Source of the DNA: Wolfiporia cocos
Lineage: Eukaryota; Basidiomycota; Agaricomycetes; Polyporales; Phaeolaceae
Length of the DNA: 64,000 nucleotides
Assembly: GCA_029448655.1 (NCBI GenBank)
Contig: JACCLO010000012.1
Location: 2,542,001 to 2,606,000 of the forward strand
Direction: 5' to 3'
How positions within the stretch are numbered: the first letter of the stretch is position 1; each line of letters opens with the position of its first letter. Below are positions 35,284-46,352 of the stretch, piece by piece. The notes under the pieces were generated by a model, which was given only the letters and a program-made list of their open reading frames with translations, did not search any database and had not been told where the DNA came from. The translations under genes and the position numbers were made by a program.

Positions 35284-38132
35284 ATGCTCCCTACAGCTAT
35301 CTCCAGCAGTACTGACGACAGTATGGCTGCAAACGGGAGCGGCCTTGGATTATCTGACCCCGTCTACTCCGCGGGCCGACGGAAAATGCTCGACCTGGTG
35401 AACAGATTACACAGCACGGGGTTTGTCATCTGTTGTCTCGTCATATACAAGAATTTGATACTTTTCTCAGCGTGCAGAGAGACGTTGACTTGCCGGTGAT
35501 TGCCGTTATCGGGTCGCAAAGTGCGGGGAAATCCTCGTTAATTGAATCGATTTCTGGGATAACGCTGCCGCGAGCGAGTGGCACCTGCACCAGGTCGGTT
35601 GTGCCAACGATTTTTATCGCCACGATTCAAGCGATATATGTTGATCTACGTTCGAGATAGATGTCCGACTGAATGTCGTCTGTCGTACTCGGCTGAGCCG
35701 TGGCGATGCCGTGTCTCCCTGCGCTTCACTACCGATGCGGACGGCCAGCCTCTTGGCCAAGCTCGCAATGAGCAATTTGGCGAGCTGATCTTCAATAAAG
35801 CGGAAGTCGAGGAGAGGATCCGCCGCGCGCAGAGGGCAATCCTCAATCCGAGCGTGTCTCCGCGTCACTTCCTGGATGGTCTGGATGAGGACCCCGATGA
35901 CGGGGAACTCACATTTTCTAGCAATTGTGTATCGCTAGAGATTAGCGGTAACGATGTCGCAGATCTGTCATTCTGCGACTTGCCCGGTAGGTATTAATGT
36001 TGGATATGATTCGCATTCAATTCTGATCAATAAACAGGTCTGATTGCGAGCGTTGGCAAAGGCGGGAGCACAAGCGACATCGACCTCGTCAAGTCTCTCG
36101 TCGCAGCATATGTTTCCAAGCCAAGCTGCATAATACTCCTGACAGTTGCATGCGAAAGTGTGTGGATTGACTGCAATCGTTGCTCTTCTAGCTCATCGAT
36201 GCGCACGTTTTACAGCTGACTTCGAGAATCAAGGCGCACATAACCTCACGAAGCTTCACGATCCGGAGGGAAAACGCACCATCGGTAAGCAACATCGACG
36301 ATTAGAGCGTCACCTAGCTAACGCTCGCGCAGGCGTCCTGACGAAACCGGACCGCATCCCTCCCGGAGAAGAAGATCGCTGGATTCGTTTCATCAAGAAC
36401 GAATATGAAGCGCTGGACAACGGCTGGTTCAGCGTCAAGCAGCCCGACTCCCGCGCTCTTGCAGCTGGCATCTCCTGGGCAGATGCGCGAAAGCAGGAGA
36501 AAGAATATTTTTCATCGACATCACCATGGTCCGAGCTCGGATTTGAGTTTCAAAACCGTCTGGGAACGGCGAACCTCACTCACTGCCTCAGCAACATATT
36601 AACCGACCTGATCGCGAAACGGTGAGCTGCGTCTTTATGGCAATTGGAATTACTTACCAGACCCAATCCAGTCTTCCGGAACTTCAGGACGAACTCCAAG
36701 CTCTCCTACAAAAGACCGAAGATGGCCTACGCCAACTGCCAAAACCTCCTTCGAGCGACGCGTTCGCTGAGATCCTGCACCTCATCTCAGAATTCTGCCG
36801 TGACCTAACACACCACTTGGAGGGTACGCCGGGTGAGGCCGGCCTGCTGCAAGCCATCCAGCCTCTGAAGGATAAGTTCAGGATGACTATCAGAGAAACC
36901 GCGCCCGACTTCCGTCCGTATCAGAAGCCATCTTCAAAGCAAAACGCCACGCGAGCGGACAGTGAAGGTTTCTCGATGCCCGACTTCTTGTCCAATGAAG
37001 AGCAGACGTCTGTAGCTCTGGATGACTCGCGTGCGATTTATATTGATCAGGTCATGGACCGTGCGAAGAAGTACGTTATTTGCTTAATGTACTTGAAGGT
37101 CGCTGAGATCCCTCGAATCTTGATATTGCAGGGCGGTGACGCGCGAGCTGCCGGACCATTACCCGTTCGTCGTTTCGAAGGACTATATCGTCTCCATCAC
37201 ATCACAGTGGCATATACCTACAAGGACGCTGTTCGATTCTGTCCAGAAGGTCTTGAATACGCACATCAGGCAGCTCGTCGCGCAGCATTTCTCGAAGTTC
37301 TCACAAGGTGGCCTGCAGCAGAATGTGACGTGAGTGTACTGCAGCCACGTAATAGTGGTGTTTTGCATCATTGATGCCTATTTGTAGCATTGTATTGAGC
37401 GACTACATCAAGACTTGCTGCAAAGAAACTGCTGCACGGATCACATGGCTCCTCGAGCTGGAGCAGCGTCCATCGACGTTAAATAGCCACTACTACGCGG
37501 ACTACCGCGATAAATTCATGTCTTTCTACCGGGCCCACCGCGAGGACGAACAGAATGGGGCGTTCGTGAACAAGATGAAGCGGTTCCGGCCATATATCGC
37601 AAGTCCTGCATCGACGAGCCCAAAGCGGCGCAACCTGTTCGACAATACGATCGAAACCCGGCCTACAGAACTGCAGGAGAGTATGGCGAAGATCTTCTCC
37701 GGACTTGCTGAGGTGGGCATACCGGGCATCGAAGCGATCGACCTACCCAAGCTCTTGCCGCCCGATCCGTATGAACCTGCACTTAACATCATGGCGACTG
37801 TGCGCGCGTATTTCCAAGGTATGGGCCGAATGCATGAATTCTGATGATCCGTAAGTCGGTGAACTGAGCATTTGCCTTCAGTTGCTTACAAGCGCTTTGT
37901 GGACTATGTCCCAATGGCCGTTGATTACGAGCTCGTCCTCGGGCTACAGAGGAACGGCGGTTTGGAGACGGCGCTGCTTAAAGGCCTTGGGATTTCCGGA
38001 GCGGACGGACCGCGCAGATGCAAGGAGTTCTTACAGGAGCCTCAACATGTTGTGACACGCCGACAAGAGCTGCAGAAGAGGTGGGAACGACTGGATACTG
38101 CTAAGAAGGAATTGATGGAGCTGTGGCTCTGA
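35284..38132 (+). CDS. Dynamin-like large GTPase (paralogue 2)
   Basis: Ten exons: 35284-35420, 35471-35593, 35661-35986, 36038-36157, 36216-36284, 36333-36621, 36672-37070, 37132-37329, 37388-37818, 37882-38132; 780 residues, in frame throughout. G motifs: GSQSAGKSS at 60-68, [13 protein letters not shown] at 193-196, TKPD at 262-265. Exons 2, 4, 5 and 10 have the same lengths as in the gene at 7.2-10.4 kb, and all introns match in position and phase. The N-terminus is short (about 40 residues before the GTPase domain), without the Pro/Gln-rich region of the paralogue. No pleckstrin-homology or Pro-rich C-terminal domain is seen, so the layout is Mx-like rather than endocytic-dynamin-like. 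The start could instead be the in-frame ATG at 35323. It is head to head with helicase B. Confidence 0.88.
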
Positions 38133-38615
38133 GCAATTTTGCGGGACACCGTGCCGTATGGGTGCTACTTACCGCGTCGTCAGTAACGCTTGGTTTCCAT
38201 CAATGAAACACTATTCTCCCGTAACATAAGCCACAATCGCGCACCTTCCCGTTGAGCCTAGTTCACTACGATCAACTCTGTTCATTTTTGAATAAGAAGG
38301 TCCCCACCAAGTTCAACATATTCATCACGAGAATTTCCTGCGATGGAGTATCTTTTTATCACCTGATATATATATAGCATGTTTTAAGAACTGGATGCTG
38401 GTTGCGCAGTCAGGGCGGTCCTGTTCCTGCGGTGGTGGCTGCGAGTGGGTGGCTGCGCAATCAGCTGCAGAGGAACGAAGGCGTGGCCGAAAATAGCAAC
38501 TCCGTCCGGTCAGCTGTTAGCTTTATTTCCGCGCGGTATTATATACCGTCCATTACACACATCCTCCGTCAGTCATTAAGCTACCGTCATTTTCTCCCCG
38601 CAGCCCACCACCAAA
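38133..38615. other. Intergenic, promoter of CFEM gene
   Basis: No gene. It contains the likely TATA element of the CFEM gene near 38540. Confidence 0.6.
38540..38545 (+). promoter_or_regulatory. TATA box of CFEM gene
   Basis: TATATA inside the near-palindrome GGTATTATATACC, about 70 bp above the ATG at 38616, a normal fungal spacing. Confidence 0.55.
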
Positions 38616-39410
38616 ATGTTCTCAACTCTGCCAGCCACGCTGCTGTTGCTGGTATCGTCTGCTATTCCACTTATGGCTGCAGACTCTTCGTCCGCAGTCT
38701 CAACATCCTTGTCTGTGTCAGGAAGTTCCAGTGTTAGCAGCAGCCTAACTTCCAGTGCAAATGGAAGTAGCGGGAGTTTGAGCGCAACATCGACGAGCTC
38801 AAACACAGTATCATACCCTAGCTTGGGCTCGTACTCAACCTGCGGTGAGTTGATCGTGCACGAGCTCACCCACTCCGACCAACCACAATACACCTGGTCT
38901 TTTGTACAGTGGACGATTGCTTTGTTCAGGCGATAAGCGCTGCGGGCTGTACCAGCGAGGTTGACGTTTCCTGCTTCTGCTTTGGAACCAAGTATGCCTT
39001 ATTGCTCGAGTCGAATCTCATGGTTGCCCTGACACCGCCCCAGTGCGACCACATTCACAGCGGAGCTCACCTCTTGCATGGCGCAGTACTGCCCAAGCAG
39101 CCTTGCCTCCGCGGAGAGCCTTTCCGACAAATTCTGTGCTGTTGCAAGTCCAAGCACAGTGCTCAGCTTTGCGATCACATCCATCCCATCATCTACAACA
39201 TCGTCCTCATTATCTTCAGGGTCAGCCAGCGGCGTTTCCACGACCTCTGCACCTTCGACGACATCCACGAGCGCAAGCTCGACGAGCGGCAGCGCGACGG
39301 GCTCTACATCAACCAGTGCGGCGCTGCGAAACACAGATACACAGCTTGTGATGCTGTCAGCTGGCGTGGGTCTAGCCGTACTCTCTGCGGTCTTCGTGGC
39401 CGGATGGTGA
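38616..39410 (+). CDS. CFEM-domain, probably GPI-anchored surface protein
   Basis: Secreted or wall-attached protein; CFEM domains act in haem/iron uptake or wall and host interaction in fungi (family knowledge). Exons 38616-38844, 38910-38991, 39044-39410; 225 residues. Order: signal peptide (MFSTLPATLLLLVSSAIPLMA), Ser/Thr-rich linker, then the eight-cysteine CFEM core from about residue 75: STC, DDC, AGC, SCFC, TSC, QYC, KFC. A second Ser/Thr-rich stretch follows, and a hydrophobic C-terminal segment LVMLSAGVGLAVLSAVFVAG ends the protein, typical of a GPI-attachment signal. The CFEM core is split by two introns of 65 and 52 nt. Confidence 0.87.
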
Positions 39411-39978
39411 GCGCCCGCGTGAAGATGATTTGGCGATTCGGATCCGGGGCAGACATTTCTTTATTGACATGAACATGGGACTATTCGCGAGCGGATACAT
39501 GGCCTACGCGGATTCTTCACTTCCCTTCGAGCGGATATTACAACGCAGCCACTTTCTCTCCCCCACCGCGCGGAGCCGACGCGGCAGCTCGTCTTATTTA
39601 TATGTGCTAGCTTCGCTTAATCTCATCACCTTGTCACTTTGATAACACCTTCGCGTGGTACGCAGTAGGCAATCTACAGACATTCTTTCTGCTCGCGATC
39701 CATGTACGACGTACCTTAGCTGCTCACACATCGTCGGCCCTATATCTCCGTCGAACTGTAATTGTACATACCACGCACAGGACGATCCAATACCCTCTCG
39801 CATACCGCGTCAGAACATGTCGGTTGAGGCAGCGTAATGTCACCCTCGCCATTGGGTATCCTGTATTGTATAGTGGCTCGGCAAAGAAAGCAAGATATAT
39901 CATTGTACGAGCCGAAGCACAAGTCGGTACTACAAGTACTTACAACACATCGTCCGTCACCCGAGTCGCACGACTGCG
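39411..39978. other. Convergent intergenic region
   Basis: 3' flanks of the CFEM gene (+) and the pinin gene (-). No gene, RNA or repeat seen. Confidence 0.55.
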
Positions 39979-41594
39979 CTAATACTCGACCGCGTCGTCA
40001 TCGTCGGCCTGCACTGGCGCGTGCACCGGCGGTCCGGACTGCTCTGCGCTCATTAATTGCTCCTGCCCCCGCTCCTGCGAAAGCGCCCCAGAGTCGTCCA
40101 CGTCCATCTGCACCTCCCCTGTCTGACTCTGCTCCTGTTCCTGTCCCTGCGCAGCGCCGTTCGTGTGTGCGTTCGCTTCGGCCTCTTCCGTAGCAGGGCG
40201 GTCTATGTGCACGTCGTGGTTGTGATCGCGCTCCTCTGTCTTGTCAGCGCCCTCCCTTGTTGATGTGGGCGCGTCCGCGTCGAGGATGTCGACGTCTTCC
40301 GACTTACCAGCGCCCTTTACGCGAGCCTCCTCCTCGGCGACGCGCGAGCGCAGCCGTGCGATTTCTGCGAGGCCTGTCGCGCGCTCCGCCGAGAACGAAG
40401 CCCATTCGGTCTCTGCGGCGGATCGTACCTGTAGGTACAGACAACGATGAGTGTTGAGTCCCTAGGGTAGACTGACGCAAGACGGCTACACACCTCTTCT
40501 CGCCGCTTGTTGAGGAATGCCTCTTGCGCGGGCGTGAGGCGTGCTGGAAGATAGTACAGCGGTGGGGGGTGTGCGCGCGGCGGACCCACGAGCACACGCT
40601 GGACCCGTGCAGGGTCGTTCTCGCCCTCCGTGGAGGAGAATGGTGCATCAGGTGAGTCGGAAGATGGAAGGTCAGGGATGACATCTGATGTGAGGAGGAA
40701 GTTCGCGAGGAGGGGCAGGCGTGTGCGCCGGAGTTTGTACTAGAACAACGGAATTGATCGACGTTGATGGCAAATTGTGAATGCAGGATTCGCGCGGCCA
40801 AGCGGACAAGGAAACGTCCATTTTTAAGAATTGCAACACACGGGCGGAGGCACGGACCAGCAGGAGCACGCGAGGATGAAGGCAGCGGACATGAGCAAGG
40901 ATCAGAGGAAAAGAAGAAGAGGATGGTTCGATGTCACTCACGATCGAATCCTGCAATTGAAGTTCCTCCTCCTTGCGGTTTGCGGTCGTCTTGTCCTTCT
41001 TGGCCTCTTCTGCGCGGCGCACACTGTCCGTCTCCCTGCGCAGCTTCTCTTGCAGCCGCTGCTCAATCACCTGGCGCTTTTTCGCCTACACGGCCAATAC
41101 AATGGATTCCCAGTCCATCAGGAACGTGCGCAAAGGCAGGCCACAACGTAATTCAGGGACGAGAATCGGCCAGGGTCCAGGGGCAAAGTTCAAACAGGGC
41201 GGCGAAAGCATGCAGACGGATTAGCCTCGCTCTAGAGCAGCAAAGACGGGGCAAAGGAAAAGGGTTAGAATGAATGCAGACACGCACCGCCTCGCTCGAA
41301 TTACGCTCGCGGTCCTCGTTCTTTGCCTTCGTCAGCGTGCCGATGACGAGCCCAAACATAGACTTGCCGCGCTTGCGCTGTCCTGCGTCGGACATCTCAA
41401 TGCGCGGCCGTTTCCTTCCTGCCTGTGGTTGTAACACGCTGTCCGCCATTGGTGTGTCTGCATCGGTCGACTGTGGTTGTGTCTGCGGCTGAGGTCTGTG
41501 TATGGATGACGGGGATTAGCATCTGGAAGACAGGTGCCGAGGTGCAGGTGCCGGTATTTTCTGGTACAGGAGAGACATACGATTCGGTGGCCAT
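39979..41594 (-). CDS. Pinin/SDK/memA-domain protein (pinin homologue)
   Basis: Nuclear splicing-associated protein related to animal pinin (family knowledge). Five exons: 41594-41581, 41495-41288, 41085-40942, 40739-40494, 40428-39979; 353 residues. The first exon encodes only MATE plus part of a codon. The pinin core begins at QRKRGKSMFGLVIGTLTKAK and continues in AKKRQVIEQRLQEKLRRE, a charged helical region, followed by LPLLANFLLTSD and YLPARLTPAQEAFLNKRREE. The C-terminal 100 residues are acidic and Gln/Glu rich. Introns 2 and 3 are each 202 nt, far above the usual 50-65 here. The start codon is 272 bp from the divergent SRP72 start, implying a shared promoter region. Confidence 0.85.
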
Positions 41595-41866
41595 TTGTTT
41601 TTGGTTTAATGGGTATCAGATAGGAAGGGAGAGGGAGACACAGTTGGAATGAGGAGACGAGTGAACGTTCCCTCGGATGACCGGCAGATGAGAGTTAAGA
41701 GGCGCGCAGCTAGTCGGATTCAAATGAGGTCCGTTATAGTCAGCATAGAAAGTGGTTATGCTGGCCTTCAATCGACTTGTGGGGAGATAACAAAGCTGGC
41801 TCTATTGGCGTTATGCGTGTTTCGAAGGATCGCGATCCTTATCGAGTCTCCTCCCCACCTACTCCC
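41595..41866. promoter_or_regulatory. Bidirectional promoter region, pinin / SRP72
   Basis: 272 bp between two divergent start codons. It must serve two housekeeping genes, one for splicing and one for protein targeting. No TATA box is obvious. Confidence 0.5.
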
Positions 41867-43006
41867 ATGGCACCTCCTGCTCGCTCATTTACATCTACCG
41901 CACCGACGAAGGGGAAGGGCTCTCAGATAAAGTCTATTACTGGAAAGCAGAGGGCAGCTGCAAAACCTAAGCAGCCTCTCTCGGGCGCCGAGCGACTGAA
42001 AAGACTGTTCACTTCGCTATGTGCCCAGATTGACGGCGGCCATTTCGCCAACGCAGTCAAGACATGCGATAAAAGTGAGCTCGTTTACTCCACATGTCAG
42101 GAATTGCGACTGAGCACGGCTCCGTGAGCAGTACTGCGCATTGAGCCACACGATCCTGACGCGTTGCAGACAAAGCTGTTCTTGTTGCTACAGACGGAGC
42201 AGTATGTGACTGCGCTTTCGCTGGTGGACAGCCTCACGGGAGACGGCGAAGGCTCAAGCAAAGTGTTCGAATTTGAGAAAGCATACTCTCTATATAAGTT
42301 GCATCGTGAAGACGAAGCAACGGAGGTCCTCAATGACATCAAGCGTGGCAAGGAGGGCGAGGAGACCCGGGGCGTGATGCACCTGGAGGCTCAGCTTGTA
42401 TGCCGTTTGTCCAAGCCATTGGTGAACGAATTGACATGCACTCCATCAGGCGTATCGGGAGGGGGGATACCAGTCTGCGTTCGACTTGTATAATACCTTG
42501 CTCGACACCGCTGAACCCGTACGTCTTCTCCGCTGTACCCTTCATTTCTGCTTACCGACGCACGGCTATAGCATTCCGAAGAGCATGCAGACATCCTCAC
42601 CAACCTCTCTGCCGCGCAAGCACACCTCGACTTCGTCACATCCGGCTTCCAAGCGTCGCTCGCGTCGCTGCCGTCAGACGTCGCCGACACGCTAGAGTCG
42701 GCACCTCCGCCCGCCGCGCATCCGCTCGTGTCCGCCACGTACGTCCCCTCTGTAGCCGACGCCAAACCGACCCCTCGGGAGAAGAAGCCCCGCGCACGGC
42801 GGATCCCCAAGGGTGTTGTCCTCGGCGCGACGCCGCTACCGGACCCCGAGCGATGGCTGAAGAAGAGCGAACGTTCATCGGCACATGCGCATGGCAAGAA
42901 GCGAGGACGCGGAGCGGGTGGTGGCGCAACGCAAGGCATCGTAGAGAATGCCCCCACATCGGGCGCTGGTGGAAGTGCCAAGGGAAAGAAGAAAGGAAAG
43001 AAGTAA
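41867..43006 (+). CDS. SRP72: Signal recognition particle subunit SRP72, apparently shortened
   Basis: SRP72 binds 7S RNA and SRP68 in the cytosolic signal recognition particle (family knowledge). Exons 41867-42074, 42132-42397, 42450-42518, 42572-43006; 325 residues. The N-terminal TPR part is normal: LFTSLCAQIDGGHFANAVKT, ILRIEPHDPDALQTKLFLLL, FEFEKAYSLYKLHREDEA, GGYQSAFDLYNTLLD. The C-terminal RNA-binding motif PDPERWLKKSERS and the Lys-rich tail are present. Exon 4 passes directly from the helical segment SEEHADILTNLSAAQAHLDF to the C-terminal linker, so the long central TPR array of typical SRP72 (550-670 residues) is absent. The reading frame is open across the junction. Either a true internal deletion or a collapsed assembly could explain it. 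Confidence 0.8.
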
Positions 43007-44630
43007 GCTCGGCGAAAATGGGATCCTTGATGGGGTGCGTCAACGCAGTCTGTTTTACGCGAGGCTTCAATGAAGCTGGTGCGTGTTGTTTCCAGCGCCC
43101 GACGACGGGCCGTGTTCTCCACGGAACGGAAGCAATTTATCCAGCAATTGATTTTGCGTATGTATTGCTGTCACGTTTTGAGAGACCCTCACATCGCCCC
43201 GTGGGGTGTTGTTTGCCGCGACCCTGATTGTATATGAAGGTTGACAAGAGTTACCTCCTCCAACAGCTTTCGAGGCGGGGGGAAAAGCAAGCGAGTAGGG
43301 TAATATTAATCTCGATCAAAATCTCGGGGTGGGATCAGCGACAATGAACGGCGACTTGAAATTAGACGGACATAAGGCCACAGCCGCATTTGCTGCAAAG
43401 ACAGTTCTGTGAGGTGAGTTTGTATGAGAGACTTGGGTGCCATGCAATATCCATGACCGATGCGGTCCCCCTGCATACTACCTGGACTTCTAAATCGCGC
43501 GCAAGGTTTGATAGAAAAAAACAAAACTCTGACCGCTCGTCATCCTTCTTCAAGTCTTGTTTCTGGTTGATGCGTGTCCTAGCAACCGCATGCCCGATCT
43601 CGGACGCTCAAGCGCGCGGCATACTTAGACCGACGTCGGGTCTTACGCGTGATGGGTTTACGCCGACGTCGCGTAACTACGTCGGGATGCCCGTAACCGG
43701 ATTTGTGTGTTTCCGCGTTCCGCATCTTGCGGCGCCGGCGCATCGCTGTCTCGGGGTGCAAGCTCCTGGTGTTATGGTGGTAGGGACCGATGGCAAGAGG
43801 GTCAGTTGCTGTTTCTTGCTATCCAGGCTGTGAACACGCTGTTCTGTCCACCAACAGGTCCAACACATGTAGGCTCTTGTGCGTTGTAGTCGCACGTCCC
43901 TTGCTTACGTGAAATCTCAATCGAGCGCAGCCGAAGACCTCATGCGCAATCGCGCTCGTCATCAGACATATTTAACTCCGCGATCTCGCCCCCCATGAGA
44001 CCGATTTTGCACCCTGTGGCCGCATTCTGATCCATACAGGTCAATCCATTGTCCTTGTAGTGCACTTTTTGGGCCGAACTGTGGCTTCAGGCGCGGTCAC
44101 GTGGAAAGAGGAAAAACTCGTGTTACGTGCGAGGTAGCCGAGACGCGTCCAAGCAGCGTGTATAATATTCAGACCCCGGCGCGTCGCCGAGGCTAAATAA
44201 GCGGTCGTCACACATATTCTTTTTCCGCAGTTGCCGGCCGTGATCTAAAACCGCGATGATGCTTCTCCGGTGCAAGGGATGTATTCTGTGTCTGTAGTCA
44301 TTTCGTAATGCAACTGCACTGCAACGTTCACATTCACCTTCCCCGCAGGAATCAATTGATCAGTTATGCACACGAGGTACTAGACGCATCGATACACTCC
44401 CGTGACAATTCTAGGCGTGCAAAAGTCACCGAACGGCGCCCCACCGCTGGTGCCTGTAATTTCGTCGATTACATCAAAGCCCGTAAGTCGTAATTCCATT
44501 CATCATTTTCCCGCTTATTCTGAAACCGACGGGTCACGTATAAATGCGAGTCCCCGCCACGTCGCAATGCCTCAGCACCCAGTGATTCCGTCTTGTCCCG
44601 TAGTCCTTGTACAGTCTCCTGCCTGTCATA
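43007..44630. other. Intergenic, no supported gene
   Basis: Downstream of SRP72. A GC-rich part (43.6-43.9 kb) has repeated CGACGTCG-type words and several short open frames, none recognisable. The 3' end holds the promoter of the first histidine-phosphatase-like gene. Confidence 0.45.
44539..44545 (+). promoter_or_regulatory. TATA box of histidine-phosphatase-like gene 1
   Basis: TATAAAT about 90 bp upstream of the ATG at 44631. The paralogue has TATATATA in the corresponding place. Confidence 0.55.
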
Positions 44631-46352
44631 ATGTCTCACCCTGAAGTTCTTGGTGTCGTTGTCCTCGCGCGCAACGGCGACCGTACGGAGGCATACCAGG
44701 ACCCCATCACGTACAAGCCTGGGCCGACGCTGGCGACTCCTCTGGGCGAGGTACATGTTGTTCGCTTACACCTCGTGGGCATGCATAGCTGACGAATGCG
44801 TGCCAGGCCCAATCGCACCAGCTGGGTACCTTCCTTCGCGACACGTACCTGAACACCGAAAACCCGTCGCACGTCCGCGGGATCGCCACAGACCTCGTCG
44901 ATCTGACGCAGGTCCATGTGCGTGTCAAGGTTGGCTCTGAGGGCCCAGCAGTGTTCGACTCTGCCACTGCTCTCCTTCAAGGCCTGTTCCCGCCGAACCC
45001 GGCCAACCGCGAGACCCTCGCGAACGAGACGACTATCGTTGCACCGCTGGGTGGCTACCAGTACGTCCCGGTCGAGACTGTCGAGCCAAGCAACGACCGC
45101 TCCTTGGAGAGCTGGACCGATTGCCCTGTAGGTACCAACACAGTGGGCTGCGAAGTTCATCGCCTAACCGCAATGAATAGAACTTCGAAAAGCACGTCGA
45201 GAAGATCCAGGGATCTTCCGAGTTCAAGAAGGCAGCTAAGGAGTCGAAGACCTTCTTCAGTGATGTCCATGACTTCGTCTGGGGCCGCTCGACTACCATG
45301 GAGAACGCGGTATGTTGCTTTGGCTAGGCTAGATCTCACTGACTATGAGGAGACTGACGCCCGTTTTTCCGCAGTACAACGTGAGCACAACCTTAATACT
45401 AAATCTAGATGATCGTCCTGACACGATGTATAGCTGTGGGACTACATGCACACCGAGTTGATCCACAATAAGACCTACGCACACCGCCTGCCTCCCACGT
45501 TCATCGAGCAGGCTCGTGGTCTCGCTGACCTCCGCGAGAACCTCGTCTTTTCTGATGCCCACATGAACGGTATCGGAAACAGTTGAGTTTCCTCCGATCA
45601 ATACGATGTCGGACCTGGCTAACAGTTCGCATCAAGTTGCTGGCCGTACCGCGCTCAGCTCTGTTCTCGGTGCTCTGCAGCGCATCGCTTTCAACGGCGA
45701 CCCGCTTCAGTTCATGCTCATCGAGACCACCTACCAGCCTTTCATCTCGCTGTTCCACATGACTGGTGCCATTGAGACGCACCCTGAATTGGCGGCTATC
45801 CGTGAGTATTCGCGAACACTAGGCGCTTCTGCCAGCGCTCATCACATTCTTTGTAGCCGACTTCGCCTCTGCGCTCTCGATTGAGCTGCGCCGTGCCAAG
45901 GCTCCCGATGTCCGCGACTTCCTGCGCTTCAAGTTCAAGAACGGTACTGCTGAGGAGGACTTCCGGACGATCCACGTCTTTGGTCACAAGGAGGACATCC
46001 CGCTCACCGAGTTCATCTACCGCCTCGAGGTACGGGAGCTTCTCAACTGGTGTTTTCGTTCATGCTCAACTATTTTGAACAGAACTCCGTCATCAACAGC
46101 AACCAGGAGTGGGCGCGCGCTTGCGGTGTCAACTCTGCGTGGGACACTCTCGGCGACGTCGTCGCCACGAGCAACCCCTACGCCAGCGCGGGGATCGGCA
46201 TTTTCTCCGTGCTCTTCCTCGTGCTCAGTCTCTGGTTCGTTACCAAGGCGGTTGGCCAGTTCTGCCGCCGCCGCAGCTACGTCCGCCTCGAGGGTGAGGA
46301 GGAGTCTCAGGTTCAGCAGAACGAGAAGACCTCGATGCTCCAACGGTTCTAA
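44631..46352 (+). CDS. Histidine-acid-phosphatase-like membrane protein 1
   Basis: Phosphoglycerate-mutase-like fold of the histidine acid phosphatase family. Eight exons: 44631-44750, 44807-45127, 45181-45309, 45375-45380, 45434-45581, 45637-45801, 45857-46029, 46083-46352; 443 residues. The active-site RHGxR motif appears as RNGDR (14-18), with Asn in place of the phosphate-accepting His. The C-terminal HD motif region reads FGHKED (338-343). Other family blocks are TPLGE, PVETVEPSNDRSLESW and LLIETTYQPFISLF-like LMIETTYQPFISLF. One membrane helix lies near 390-411, followed by a basic cytoplasmic tail. There is no N-terminal signal peptide, so topology rests on the C-terminal anchor. Exon 4 is a 6-nt micro-exon encoding Tyr-Asn. 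Catalysis is doubtful; it may be a pseudoenzyme. Confidence 0.83.
45375..45380 (+). other. 6-nt micro-exon (Tyr-Asn)
   Basis: TACAAC between CCGCAG and GTGAGC. It is conserved at the same place in the paralogue (49564-49569). Including it restores the family pattern before the conserved (L)WDY block. Confidence 0.65.
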
